64,000 nucleotides of DNA from Aurelia coerulea (GCA_039566865.1 CM076947.1:23003501-23067500), one strand, 5' to 3'. Positions 1 to 11,096 are shown, numbered from the stretch's first letter. Numbers and translations: made by a program. The notes: generated by a model not told the origin, from the sequence alone.

Positions 1-98
1 ATAGCCAATTCAGTGTTCGTAGGCATCATCTGTAGATTTGCTTTGAAGAACTCCGCCAGTCCTGACGTTGGGAGATACTCGAGGCAAATCACCGTTAT
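1..98 (-). CDS. ZFC3H1: ZFC3H1 exon 18 (partial, runs off left edge)
   Basis: On the minus strand a pyrimidine-rich tract ends in TTTTAG just above position 98, and the sequence below stays open to the window edge, reading ITVICLEYLPTSGLAEFF and so on. The phase (0) matches the donor of the previous exon at 6916. It continues the C-terminal helical (HAT-like) region of the protein. The rest of the C-terminus lies outside the window, so the stop codon is not seen. Confidence 0.7.
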   Translation of the reverse strand, partial: MTVICLEYLPTSGLAEFFKANLQMMPTNTELA

Positions 99-995
99 CT
101 AAAAGAGAGCAAATAGAAAGTTAAGTTACTACAGCATTGGAATTGTTGAATTTCTACGACCATTTGTACAAATCACACATCTTCCGAATGATGTTCTGAC
201 GCAGCTTTTAATATATGGCGATCAAGACCTTTCTAATGACTTGAACAGAAGTATACTCGAATTAACGTTACGTTTCACGATTTGACTAAGATCTTTTGTA
301 ACTTCAGTACCAAGCAACCACCAAATCCCTTAACTTAAATGTTCTGTTTCTTTGTAAGTTCTGTTTCACATTAGATGTAAGGCATAGTTTCTGACCTCAA
401 ACCAATGACGAGCTGCACATTTAAATTTCATCACAAACCTGACCCGACATCTGATGTTAGACAGATTCTAATATAGTATCCATTAGGTTTTTATCGTTCG
501 AAGTGTACCTAATTGTATGTAGTTTAACATTGCGTGTCTTTTCTATTGGTCATGGGGCAGTCATTGTCCTTCGCTCCCTTTGGCATCGTCCCTGTAGTGT
601 TGTACAGTAATTTGGAAGATATAAAAAAATGTAAGATTTATTGCAATATAATACAAACAAATAATAAATAACAATTTAAAAAAATGAGTACGGAACACCT
701 TACGATCTGATTGACCTGATGAATAAAGTTATCCGGCGCCTTATTCCACTAATAGGAATCACACATCACTGTTCAGGGTGCAGTGCAGATGGGGGAGGGT
801 GTCACAGTTATTCGACGGACAGGTTTTGAAAGCTAAAGTCGTCAGCGATTAGCAAGTTGCCTTTACTTTTGTTAGTCTAGTCATTTCATTATTGCACTCT
901 AGTCAAGGCTATTCACAGTCTAAGTTTCGCATGCTGTTGGTCATTAACAGGGTGACAGTTAAATAAGCAGCGACCTCAGAAAAACACAGACACTA
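99..995. other. ZFC3H1 intron sequence with one LINE tail
   Basis: No gene is seen. Around 548-680 a sequence (CATGGGGCAGTCATTGTC, then ATCGTCCCTGTAGTGTTGTA and an A-rich end) matches two other copies in the window (8505-8640 and 49299-49430). It looks like the 3' tail of a LINE or SINE. The rest is not recognised. Confidence 0.4.
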
Positions 996-1622
996 CCGGG
1001 TGAGCAAGAAAAAAGTTCCAACTTTCAAAAATTCGTAGCACCACAAGTACTTCATGGATTTGAATGTTTCGAATTCTTGTTAAAAGCCAAAAGATCAAAA
1101 TATTTTTGTGATTTTCCTCGTCTTCTTACGAGCACTGTAAATATAGGTAAATTCAGCTTAAAAACATTTCATGTTTTCAAAATGACTAAAAAAGGGCCTA
1201 AAACACCTGATCAAATCGCTAGGACTCTCCTCACACAGAACAATACACACGGGCGTTTCACCTCTCTCAAGAGTAATAAGACATTGATTCTCAAACAGAT
1301 ACTAAAGATTTTCAATCCCATGGCAGTAAATCTGCAGATGATATCTCTCACCTGTGAGAAATTGCTTATTCTCTGTTGTTCTAAGCGATGAGTCTTTTAT
1401 GATTTGATCATACATTTTAGGCCTTTTTCAGTCATTTTGCAACCACAAAGTTATTAAAAATTTGAATTTACCAATTTTTCCAATACTCGTAACAAGGCGA
1501 AAAAAATCACAACAATACTTCGATCTTTTGGCTGTCAAGCAAATATTGATTCATTCCAATCCATCCAGTACTGTTGATGCTATGAATTTTCAAAAGTGGG
1601 AACTTTTTTCGGGCTCACCCGG
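996..1622. mobile_element. TA-flanked MITE, CCGGGTGAGC termini
   Basis: Inverted termini CCGGGTGAGCAAGAAAAAAG and its imperfect complement ending GGGCTCACCCGG are each flanked by TA. Size (627 bp), TA target and lack of a transposase frame suggest a non-autonomous Tc1/mariner-type element. Related copies sit at 17738, 21191, 39084 and 46246. Confidence 0.72.
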
Positions 1623-1786
1623 TATACTGATTCAAAACTTAGCAATAATCAATTATCTTAGTAACGATTGGCCGGGGGAAAAAAGGGAAACTTACTTCAT
1701 TCCAGGCCAATAGATGCTGTCATATGACAATGTTTTTGCAAATATACAAAACATCTATTGAAGGACAGTAAACATGTCCGGAAACT

Positions 1787-2045
1787 GAGCCGTCTATTTG
1801 GTTGACGGGGACAAATTTTCAGCATTACTCCTCTCTTTTTCCAAAGTTTTGCCAGGTCATAATGATAATTCCAAACCACAGTGTAGGGAGCCGTCTATTT
1901 GGTTGACGGGGACAAATTTTCAGCATTACTCCTCTCTTTTTCCAAAGTTTTGCCAGGTCATAATGATAATTCCAAACCACAGTGTAGGGAGCGTCTATTT
2001 GGTTTGGCGAGACCAAAGTTTCAGCATTACTCTGACTTGGGCTGG
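1787..2045. repeat. 101-bp tandem repeat, two copies and a partial third
   Basis: Copies start at 1787 and 1888 (GAGCCGTCTATTTGGTTGAC) and are nearly identical over 101 bp. A diverged third starts at 1989 and is lost after about 55 bp. Confidence 0.85.
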
Positions 2046-2267
2046 GCAAAGGAAAACGCATGATCTTATTAGGCTTAACTAGCCTTTGCCTTGGAAACAC
2101 AACCCAGTTTCATGCAGAAATGAAATAGTAGGTCGGAACCAACATAGCCTGTCATCTAATTGAAACTTTGGCAATTGTACCGTGTGACTCAGGAAAATGA
2201 ATCTACCGTTCGAAAAATCATTGAGGAAAGAGTTATGAAACTTTAAATGAATCATGCTAGTGAGGCT

Positions 2268-4285
2268 GCAATTCACGATTCCCTTATTCACGATGCGCGC
2301 AATGCATTGTGGTTTTGGTAGTCAAACTGCACTTGGGCCTAATCAAAACAAACAGAGATCACTACGAAAAGCTCGCAAGTATGAAAACGAAACGCAATTC
2401 AAATGAACGATCTCAAGTTCTGTTTCTTCAACCTGACCCTAGTTTCTTCTAAACTCATGCACGGATACTGGGACCAACGTGGAAGGCAGTAAGGCCGAAG
2501 AAAAATTATTTGTGAGCAGAGAAACACCACGGAGAAGCGGAAGGCGCTGATGTGTATGCTAGGCCTAACTAACGTAGTCCTGGTAAAATACAGTCTGACT
2601 GGAGCGTTACTTTAAAGAACATGCCAGGGTTCTCCGAAGTACAGTTGAACGAAAAACTCATCGCAACAGTTCAACCACGCCTGACAACATTGCCCAAAAA
2701 GCCTACCGTAACGAGTTGCAAGGGTACAAGCTTTGGAAGGAGGGCTACGTATCAAGTGTAATGATGAAACCAAACGTTTCTGCAGGTAACCTGGAACTAT
2801 TTTTGGTGAAGTCAAGTCAAGGGTTTCTGCAGCGATGAAAAGTCAAAAGTATGATGTTTATGTGCATCTTGAACACGACAATGGAGAGGTACATCTTGCC
2901 AAATGCAGCTGCAAAGCACGACAAGGTGGTTGCTGCAAGCATGTTACTGCCATGCTTACACGCTTACACTTCCTGGACTTTTGTAATCTTGGACTTATGT
3001 TCCGAAGATGTCAGTTGCACACAAGTCCTTCAGAAATGGAATGCTCCAGGAAGAAAACTAACATAGCTGTAGCTGTGAAATGTACAGAGCTTGAGTTTGA
3101 AAGGGCAGACTACTACAGAGACCAATTCAAAAAGTGCACGAGACCAGTTGGACTGGCAGTAGAGAACTTTACTGTGCCACTCCTCTTTTTGCAAGAGAAA
3201 CAATGTCATTTGATTACAATAGTCCAGGACTGTATACAGTACGACAGCAATGTGCTTGCAACAACAACCCTATTAAAATTTACCTCTCCAGTTTCATGTT
3301 CAAGTTGCACATACACATATTTTTCATAAGAAACTAAGGTCCGAGGCTGGTAGGCATTTTCTTAATTTTTTGGCCCATTTTGCTGCCAATAAATTCTTAT
3401 GTGTTTCTTATATTTTTAATGGCGGAAGGGTAGACTTAATTAAGCTTTATCAAGAGGGCTCCCAAATTACTTAGTAAGATCTCAAAACAAGTAAATAACA
3501 TCATTCGCACTCAAAATAATGTCCAAACGGTTGCTATAACCGTACAGTGTCAAAACATTTTTGAGTGCGCTAAGAAATTAAACTGCAAATGAAAAAGTTT
3601 TCTTAGCTTTTTAAATTCAGGAAGGGTTGTTTCTTAACTTTGGAAAAATTGAACCTACTGTTTCTTATAAGCTGTTTCTTATAAAAAGATACGTGTAAAC
3701 ATCATACTTTTGTTTGACTTTTCATCGCTACAAAAACCTTTGACTTCACCAAATATGATTCCAGGTTGCCTGCAGAAACGTTTGGTTTCACCATTACACT
3801 TGATACGTAGCCCTCCTTCCAAAGCTTGTACCCTTGCAACTCGTTACGGTAGGCTTTTTGGGCAATGTTGTCAGGCATGGTTGAACTGTTGTGATGAGTT
3901 TTTCGTTCAACTGTACTTCGGAGAACCCTGGCATGTTCTTTAAAGTAACGCTCCAGTCAGACTGTATTTTACCAGGACTACGTTAGTTAGGCCTAGCATA
4001 CACATCAGCGCCTTCCGCTTCTCCGTGGTGTTTCTCTGCTCACAAATAATTTTTCTTCGGCCTTACTGCCTTCCACGTTGGTCCCAGTATCCGTGCATGA
4101 GTTTAGAAGAAACTAGGGTCATGTTGAAGAAACAGAACTTGAGATCGTTCATTTGAATTGCGTTTCGTTTTCATACTTGCGAGCTTTTCGTAGTGATCTC
4201 TGTTTGTTTTGATTAGGCCCAAGTGCAGTTTGACTACCAAAACCACAATGCATTGCGCGCATCTCGAATAAGGGGAATCGTGAAT
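2268..4285. mobile_element. Foldback element with 570-bp inverted arms and SWIM-finger cargo
   Basis: The arms at about 2268-2845 and 3703-4285 are nearly identical inverted copies. The outer ends share AATTCACGATTCC and GCGCGCAATGCATTGTGG. The 860-bp middle holds a decayed SWIM zinc-finger coding fragment, and the inner parts of both arms carry the codons just upstream of it. The arms therefore arose by inverted duplication of a gene piece, or captured it. No clear target duplication was found. Confidence 0.75.
2690..3270 (+). pseudogene. SWIM zinc-finger protein fragment (frameshifted)
   Basis: Plus-strand pieces read KLWKEGYVSSVMMKPNVSAG, then YDVYVHLEHDNGEVHLAKCS and CKARQGGCCKHVTAML. 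The pattern C-x-C-x(n)-C-x-H is a SWIM zinc finger. A further piece in another frame reads EDVSCTQVLQKWNAPGRK. The frame changes near 2815-2835 and again near 2990, so the copy is broken. Many invertebrates, especially cnidarians, carry multi-copy SWIM genes of this kind, often linked to a YqaJ-type nuclease; no nuclease part is seen here. Confidence 0.65.
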
Positions 4286-5053
4286 TCAATTTCTGAGAGT
4301 TTTCTCGTAAGGGTTTTCTCCTTAGTAAGTTAAGAAGGAAATTGCTTGCTTTGAATCTCAAAGGCTTATATTTTGTTATGAAAAATGTTCTTATAAAAAA
4401 CTGCAGCAAACGAAACAGTATAAGGATGTGGATACAAAACTTCGAGAAAAAGTCGCCTAGAATTAAAGTTGTAGAGGGGAACAGTTTTAAAAGCTGAGGG
4501 AACTGAAAGTTGCAAGTAGGGTAAAATTCAATAGAGCGGGAATTAACAGATGCTAAGTTTGGACCAAAACACTTGCGAGTTCCAGCTCCAAATACTGTAA
4601 ATGCGCAAAGACGCATCATCAATTACAATAACATTATGAGTAACATTAACTTAAGTTATTAATGCTGGATGTCTGAAAATGAATATTTCAAATTGTATTG
4701 GTCTTTGCTATTTCACTGGATTAACAAAATGTGGGGACTCTTCGGAATACCCACTACAAAGTTGCGAATAACTACAGTAAATCTCCGCAGATAAGAACCT
4801 ACGAAAATGAGAACCTAGAGGCTGTTTTTCCTAACTTATGAACCTTGTAACGAAGAAACCGTTTCAGTTTGATGAAAAATATGTTCTTATTGCAGGGGTA
4901 GCAAAGTTGAGATTGGATTCTCGTTATAAGTTCATGTGTGTCTCCCCCTGCTGTTTGCAAGCTTAGAAATGGTTATTAGGTACATAATAAATTTGCCAAA
5001 ACAAGTAACAGGGCTGAACATCTTTGGGGAAGATTCCAAAGGACCGTGAAGGT
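4286..5053. other. Intron, mostly unrecognised
   Basis: No gene is seen. Near 4773 the sequence TACAGTAAATCTCCGCAGAT resembles the terminus of the TA-flanked element at 11467, but its other end was not found. Confidence 0.3.
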
Positions 5054-5435
5054 GAAGAATGACGTGTGGCGAGCTAAACTTTAAACATGGTGAATTAGTC
5101 GTGCTTTCAGTGATGACTGGGACGTGACGCTGAAGAATGACGTGTGGCGAGCTAAACTTTAAACATGGTGAATTAGTCGTGTTTTCAGTGATGACTGGGA
5201 CGTGAAGCTGAAGAATGACGTGTGGCGAGCTAAACTTTAAACATGGTGAATTAGTCGTGTTTTCAGTGATGACTGGGACGTGAAGCTGAAGAATGACGTG
5301 TGGCGAGCTAAACTTTAAACATGGTGAATTAGTCGTGTTTTCAGTGATGACTGGGACGTGACGCTGAAGAATGACGTGTGGCGAGCTAAACTTCAAACAT
5401 GGTGATTTACTGTCATGTTTTCAGTGATGACTGGA
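5054..5435. repeat. 78-bp minisatellite, five copies
   Basis: Copies begin GAAGAATGACGTGTGGCGAG at 5054, 5132, 5210, 5288 and 5366; the fifth diverges after about 35 bp. The period is 78 bp, a multiple of three, so the minus strand stays open as a 26-residue repeat. That open frame follows from the period and is not evidence of a gene. Confidence 0.9.
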
Positions 5436-6285
5436 TGAAGGCCTTGCGCATGGTAAGAGTACATTCGCACTTCAGCCCAAAATGGCACTTGTCACAAGCG
5501 GTCCGGCAGGTCTATTAAGGTCAGGTCATGCACTTTCCGCACATGGAGGTAATCCAAACCAGAGGCTTTAACGAATGACGTTGCGCGTTTTTGAATCAGC
5601 ATTATGACTAAGTAATTTCACAGAAAAGATTTAAAAAGCTGAAAGAAGTTCAAGTCATCAAGCTAACTAGGGAAATAATTTCCTAGTAAGTGGGTGAAAT
5701 TCCTTTGGTAAATGAACATACGTTATCAAAATGATTCGTAAATTATTACAATACAACACCATGAAGATAGCGAATATGTAAAAAACACACATTTTGAGCA
5801 TGTAATTGTTATTGACGAGCATATGCTCGAAAAGTTGTGCCTTTTTACATCTATACTATTTCATAGTGTTTTATTCATTTACTAAATATTTTGTCCTTGG
5901 GTAGATACTTCATAGCATCCTAAAACTTTTTCACAATACGAAAATAGGCCTAATTTTCGACGATGTGATATCTCTTGAATTAATTATCCCTTGACAAATA
6001 AATGCATGAAAAGATATCATTAAGATCGGTAACAGAATCAAACATTTTTGATTTTCCAAAAAATTGCAGCTTTTAGTAGCGTCCATGCAGCCTCTACTGG
6101 CGTTTCTCGGGACGAGATGAGTCAAACAGAAACCCCTTTTAATGCTATCCCTGCCACTGTAAATAGGGGTGTTTATCTTATCTTTACGTTTTTAACATAA
6201 AATATTGCATTGTCTCTATCTTCATATTACAAACTTGCAAATATTTTCAAATAGTGGCAAATGATACATACCTACATATACCGGT
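5436..6285. other. Intron, nothing recognised
   Basis: I see no gene or clear repeat in this stretch. Confidence 0.3.
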
Positions 6286-6875
6286 TGTCCCAAACTGATG
6301 TATTATCGTTTGATTGCTTACATATCCATAGCCGATGAACTGATTTTCAAAAACTTTGTTTTATCTGATTGCCTAAAGGCTAAATTGTATTTAAAGATGT
6401 TGGTTGTGGTTTTACGACGATGTTTTAATGTCAAAAAGAAGATTGATAAACCTGCTCAAATTCCAGCCTTAGATGGCATGAGAAAGAAACGGCCTATTTT
6501 TCCAGTCAGCATTTTAGATCTGATACAAAAGGATGAATTCGTATTTATATTCTGACTACTCTCTGAATTCAGTATTAACTGAATCCGTATTCTATGAACG
6601 ACATTTAAGTTCAGCCTTTTGTATCACATCTAAAATGTTGACTGGAAAGGAAGGCCGTTTCTTTTTCATACCATCTAAGGCTTGAATTTGAGCAGGTTTA
6701 TCAATCTTCTTTTTGACATGAAAACATGTGAAAACACTGGCATAAAACCACAACCAACATCCTCGAATTAAGTGAGCCTTTCGGCAATCGGATAAAATAA
6801 AGTTTTCGAAAATCGGTTCATTGGATGTGGACATATAAGCAATCAATCGATAATAATCGACACGCTCATAACTGA
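6286..6875. repeat. Long palindrome next to ZFC3H1 exon 17
   Basis: Arms of about 265 bp (6286-6550 and 6605-6875) are diverged inverted copies; both read YRLIAY and KKKIDKPAQI in opposite directions. The left end GGTTGTCCCAAACTG recalls the CCGGGTGTCCC termini elsewhere. The right arm ends about 40 bp from the exon 17 donor. Probably a foldback MITE. Confidence 0.7.
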
Positions 6876-6915
6876 CATAGCAGAAAGCTGCTTGTATAAT
6901 AGCGGCTGTGCATAC

Positions 6916-7207
6916 CTGATTGTGGAAACTGAAATCATTCCAGTACTTGTTCGATTCAAACGGCATAGTTGTATCAGACGGCATGCATACTAAACAGCGT
7001 TTAGCAACATCCAGTAAAGATCTGAAACCCTCAACTTTCGATTGGGACATTTCTAGCTGTCTTTGCTTGTATTTGAGATATTCCAACCATAAGATTTTTC
7101 GGTTTGCTCGTGACGTGTATGTGTTGACTGCAATCTCGTATGCCTCTTCAGCAGGCGTTTTATACATTGATGCTTGCGGCGGAGCCCTCGTTAGTTCCAG
7201 CAGTAGG
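6916..7207 (-). CDS. ZFC3H1: ZFC3H1 exon 17, HAT-like repeats
   Basis: Acceptor CTTTCAG at 7208 and donor CAG/GTATG at 6915 bound 292 nt. One base completes the split codon from exon 16, then 97 codons follow and leave phase 0. The peptide has HAT-type spacing, for example NRKILWLEYLKYKQRQL, as expected for the tetratricopeptide-like C-terminal half of ZFC3H1. Below the donor the open frame runs on into a palindromic repeat (6286-6875), which is intronic and not part of the protein. Confidence 0.82.
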
Positions 7208-7870
7208 CTGAAAGGAACGGTGAAAGAAGCATGAATGCCAAGAGATAATTGAAAAATCAATGTGTATTTCTTTTATCTTCAAACGTTTCCACTTCTACAG
7301 GCAGTTCAGTTTCAGTTCAGTTTCATATTTTAAAATTCTTCCACATATAAAATCCTACAAAACACTAATTACATATGACTGCGAATTACCTAAATATGCT
7401 TATAATAACATACGATGAATAACAATTCGTAAGATGTTGCATGCAGGAGAATTTCTTTAAGAGGAGCTCTCTCAATAGATAAACTAATCGAGGAGAGAGC
7501 ATTCCCTTTTCTAAGGTGGTTTGAATTTTATCTAATCATTTGTGAGATTGACCAGAGCAATACTTTTTACTTTAGAATCAACTTTGATAGTTCTTTGTAA
7601 ATGAAAAGGCTTTAAACTGAAAGAGATCTTAAAGTGTAGTGTAGTGTGGTGTAGTGTAGTGTCGGGCGATGAAAAATTCAAGACTAAAATTCAAAATTGA
7701 AAGAATATGGCTTGAATGACACCAGGAAATTTATCTAACAGATTTTTATGTCTTGAAGATATGAAAGAGCTTTCAAAAGCATTAAATGTTTTCTTGACGC
7801 GCATCAAAGAAATAGCAAAAAATAAGGCAACTTTACTGCAGACCTTACCAGGAAAATTTATCTAAGAAAT
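7208..7870. other. Intron with a short GTGTA microsatellite
   Basis: The only feature is a (GTGTA)n run at about 7635-7665. Nothing else is recognised. Confidence 0.4.
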
Positions 7871-7874
7871 CAGG

Positions 7875-8692
7875 CAAGCATATGTTCCAAATCATTAAAT
7901 GGGTGTAAAAAGGTGGGTGTAAAAATCTATGAACTATTTCTTTTGATTGAATGACTTAAAAGAAACTTTACCTACTTATCTATAATTCTACCGTTGGACT
8001 TTTAAGAAATCATGAATATTTTGGAAATTGTACCGTATCTTATATTGAGGATGTGGCATCATCAAATTTATAAATCGTAAACCAAAGGAGTGACAGACTT
8101 TTGTAGACATTCTTAAAATACGGTGTTCTTGAAAACTGTTTCATTTTTCCTCAAATGGCTTAGAAATTACGATGATTTTAAGTCTTTTCAATTTTTGTTG
8201 AACTCTTAAAAAAGAAGAAAAACACTGCCATTCTGAAACTATTGAAGGTTTCCGTAAAGTCCGACGGTAGAATTATAGCAAAGTAGCTAAAGTTTCTTTC
8301 AAGCCTTGTGGTTCAAAGAAATAGGTTGTGGCGGGGAGCAGTGACGTCAGCAATTGTTATTGTTGTTGCGCTCTCGGCGGGATCCTGTTGTTCAGCATCA
8401 TCGTCTACGGTTGCCTGACATCCAATGTGAAACTGACTCCAGTGTTTATCAGTAAAGACTGTTTATGCGTAATTATAGTAGTAATTGCTCGTCTTTATGT
8501 CAAAGCCATGGGGTAGTCATATGGTCTTTTGCTCCCCATGGTATATCGTCCTTGTAGTGCAGTAAAGTAGTTCGTAAGTGTTGTTATAAGTAATCCCGTT
8601 TTTGTAAATTTTTATAATGAATATATAGAAAAAAGAAAAAAAATAGGCTGTAGAATTTTACACCAACAGTTATAAAGATTTCGTGGCACTAT
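7875..8692. mobile_element. Palindromic Mutator-like MITE interrupted by a retroposon tail
   Basis: It belongs to the family with inner motifs TCTACCGTTGGAC and GTCCGACGGTAGAATTATAG and the terminus AGCATATGTTCCAAATC. It is broken at about 8325 by a 0.3-kb insert ending A-rich at about 8640. The words AAATAGGTTGTGG and AAATAGGCTGTAG on either side look like the target duplication of that insert. Confidence 0.65.
8326..8640 (+). mobile_element. 5'-truncated retroposon 3' end with hairpin
   Basis: The insert ends in an A-rich tail and has a hairpin CCATGGGG (8506-8513) / CCCCATGG (8534-8541) with loop TAGTCATATGGTCTTTTGCT. The same hairpin occurs near 49300 and, decayed, near 550. It sits inside the palindromic MITE with a probable short target duplication. 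Confidence 0.6.
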
Positions 8693-8729
8693 TCCCATTC
8701 TTGACTAATGAATAAAAACATTTGCTTAC

Positions 8730-8968
8730 CAATAGTTTAACCACAGGTACGCATAATCTCTTTTGCTGGAGTCCACTTCAAATTGATCTGACAAATGCGG
8801 TGTTCTTACTGCCAGCTCTGTAGAAATCTTCAGTAACTTCTGATATAGACGAATAGCATCTAAATCATGATTTTCCGAATCGGGATTGTGACTTTCAGAC
8901 AATTCTTGAAAGTCGAACTTTCGCACAACAGCATCTTTCAGTAATTGGATGGCATGGTCCTCAGTTTT
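8730..8968 (-). CDS. ZFC3H1: ZFC3H1 exon 16, helical repeat region
   Basis: Acceptor CCAACAG at 8969 and donor TTG/GTAAGC at 8729 bound 239 nt (79 codons plus two bases), in phase with both neighbours. The encoded segment (KTEDHAIQLLKDAVVRKF and following) is helical and ends YLWLNY, typical of a HAT or TPR-like repeat. Only 43 bp separates the exon from the palindromic element starting at 9012. Confidence 0.82.
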
Positions 8969-9011
8969 CTGTTGGGTATCAATGGATAAAAATAAACATC
9001 TAGTCTCCTGT

Positions 9012-10053
9012 AGCATAGGGCTCAAATCGTTCAATTTTTTTAAAAGTGGGTGTAAAATTCTATGACATTTTGCTTTGAATTGAATGGCTTGAAAGGAACT
9101 TATGGCACTTTGCTGTAAATCTACCGTGGAAATTTCCCGATGTATTGATTGGCCTCAAAATGGCGGCAATTTAATTATTTTTGAAAAACTTCATGGAAAA
9201 TTTTGAAAACATTTAAATAATCGTAAATACTAAACCAATATGGGAAAAATGAAGTAAAACCAGGAAAACCAAAGTTTATGAAGGTCTACAATATGGTGGC
9301 AAGCAGAAATCTTTAGCTTTTCTGGTTTAGGATTTAGAAATTTGATGACGTCATAACCTCAAATTTAATAAACGGCTACATTTTGAAACTAATGAAGATA
9401 TCGATAAATTTTCGCGAAAGATTTATAGCAAGAAACTGAGCATAGGTTCCAAATCTTTAAATAGGCTGGTGTAAAATTGAGTGACCTATTTCTTTGAACT
9501 GAATGACTTCAAAGAAACTTCAGCTAATTTTCTATAATTCTACCGTTGAACTTTTCTAAAATCTTCAATATTTTCAGTATTAGAGCGTTTTTCTTCTTTT
9601 TCAAGAATTCAAGAAAAATTTTCGAAAAAACTTAAAACCATCGTAAATTCTAAACAGTTTGACGTAACATGAAACAATTTCGAAGGAAACCATAGTTCAT
9701 AAATGCCTACAATATGGTATCAAGCAAAAGTCTGTCACTCATCTGGTTTATGATTTAGAAATTTGATGACGTCACATCCTCAAATGAGTTAAAATGTAAG
9801 ATACGCTGTAATTTCCAAAAATATGCAAAATTTCTGAAAAGTCCAACGGTAGATTTATAGACAAGAAGCTAAAGTTTTTTTCAAGCCATTCAATCAGAAG
9901 AAGTAGGTCATAGAATTTTACACCTATCTTTTTACGCCGATTTAAAGATTTGGAACTTATGCTACGAAACTGTAAGTCACTTCCAAGCCATTCAATTAAA
10001 AGAAAACCGTAATATAATTTACACCGACCTTTTTAAAGATTTGAGCCCTATGT
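9012..10053. mobile_element. Palindromic Mutator-like MITE carrying a nested copy of its own family
   Basis: The outer element has termini AGCATAGGGCTCAAATC and GAGCCCTATG. It is split by a second full copy at 9439-9964. The outer right part resumes at TAAGTCACTTCCAAGCCATT, which completes the broken palindrome. Confidence 0.7.
9439..9964. mobile_element. Nested palindromic Mutator-like MITE
   Basis: Termini AGCATAGGTTCCAAATCTTT and AAAGATTTGGAACTTATGCT enclose a long imperfect palindrome. The flanks AAGAAACTG and ACGAAACTG agree at 8 of 9 positions and give a 9-bp target duplication, as in Mutator-like elements. Confidence 0.75.
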
Positions 10054-10090
10054 TGTTTCCTCTGTTTCACATATTTCGCTCAAATCGTGT

Positions 10091-10359
10091 ACAGTAAAAG
10101 CTCTATTAAGCCCCCGGGGGGGGGGCTTATTTAAAATCGGACACTCTAGAGGGGGGCTTGAAAGCGAGGGGGCGTATTAGAGAGGGGGCTTATTCACAAA
10201 GTCAGATGGCAGGACAAATATGATAGCTTTTCAGATCTTTTACCCCATATTCTGCAGATTCAACATAGGGGATTCGACACTCCAGAGGGGGGCTTAAAAG
10301 CGAGGGGGCGTATTAGAGAGGGGGGCTTAACAAAGAGGGGTTTAATTGAGCTTTTACAC
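10091..10359. mobile_element. G-rich MITE with inner tandem duplication
   Basis: Imperfect termini GTAAAAGCTCTATTAAGCCC and GGGTTTAATTGAGCTTTTAC are inverted. Inside, the block GGGGGGCTTGAAAGCGAGGG occurs twice (about 10155 and 10280) with G-runs at each end. Confidence 0.65.
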
Positions 10360-10447
10360 TTTGATATAGTTTCTTCTGGCATTCCTAATTCTATCATGCT
10401 CTTTCATCATTCAACAATGTCTCGTTTCCTTTTCTAAAATTGCAATT

Positions 10448-10785
10448 AAATACCGTCAAAAATTCATTATTTCTGCCCCCCCCCCTCTTTAAACACCCTG
10501 TATATGGTCCTACGTGTAAAAAGCATCATTTTGAAGACTGCAGTGCAAAAACTGTGATTGGAGAGAATGAAGCGAACAGTAGGAAACTGATAGGAGACAG
10601 TAGATAAATATTGAAATACCGTCAAAAATTCATTAGTTCTGCCCCCCCCCCCCCCCCCTTCAACACCCTGTATATGGTCCTACGTGTAAAAAGCATCATT
10701 TTGAAGACTGCAGTGAAAAAATACTGTGATTGGGGAGAATGAAGCGAACAGTAGGAAACTGATAGAAGACAGTAGATAAATATTG
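10448..10785. repeat. 166-bp tandem duplication against the exon 15 donor
   Basis: Two copies start AAATACCGTCAAAAATTCAT at 10448 and 10614 and share GTATATGGTCCTACGTGTAA and AGCGAACAGTAGGAAACTGA. They differ mainly in a C-run (about 10 against 16). The second copy ends a few bases before the 5' splice site at 10791. Confidence 0.88.
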
Positions 10786-10791
10786 ACTCAC

Positions 10792-11096
10792 CTTGCTCGA
10801 CAAGAAATTTGCATATTCAAAGACGCATTCATCATTTTGCAAGTGAATCATGCTGTCGAAATTTTCTCGCGTCTTCTCATCCACATCGTGAAATTTCCTT
10901 GCTATTATTTCAATGATCAGTAGAGAAACTGCTGGACACTTTCCAAAGTTCGATGAAAGGCTTTTAGCAACAAGCAGCGCATTCAGTAATTGTCCGCAAC
11001 TCACTTCGAACTGTATTTTGTTTGCGTAAATTTGGAGAATGTCTTGAATGTATTCTTCCTTAAAGTCTCGATGATTCTCTATGCTCTTTAATGCAT
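10792..11096 (-). CDS. ZFC3H1: ZFC3H1 exon 15, helical repeat region
   Basis: Acceptor TTCTTCCAG at 11097 and donor AAG/GTGAGT at 10791 bound 305 nt. Two bases complete an Asp codon and 101 codons follow. The peptide (ALKSIENHRDFKEEYIQDIL and following) is strongly helical. A tandem duplication of intron sequence (10448-10785) lies directly against the donor site. Confidence 0.82.

Noticed and set aside
4149..4622. 157-codon minus-strand frame
   Set aside because: Half of it lies in the foldback arm and mirrors the left arm; there is no domain and no splice support for ZFC3H1.
5054..5435. CRISPR-like array
   Set aside because: Units are head-to-tail repeats without unique spacers, in a eukaryotic intron.
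6592..6915. Extension of the exon 17 frame into the palindrome
   Set aside because: A strong donor (CAG/GTATG) ends the exon at 6916 and the rest is an inverted repeat copy.
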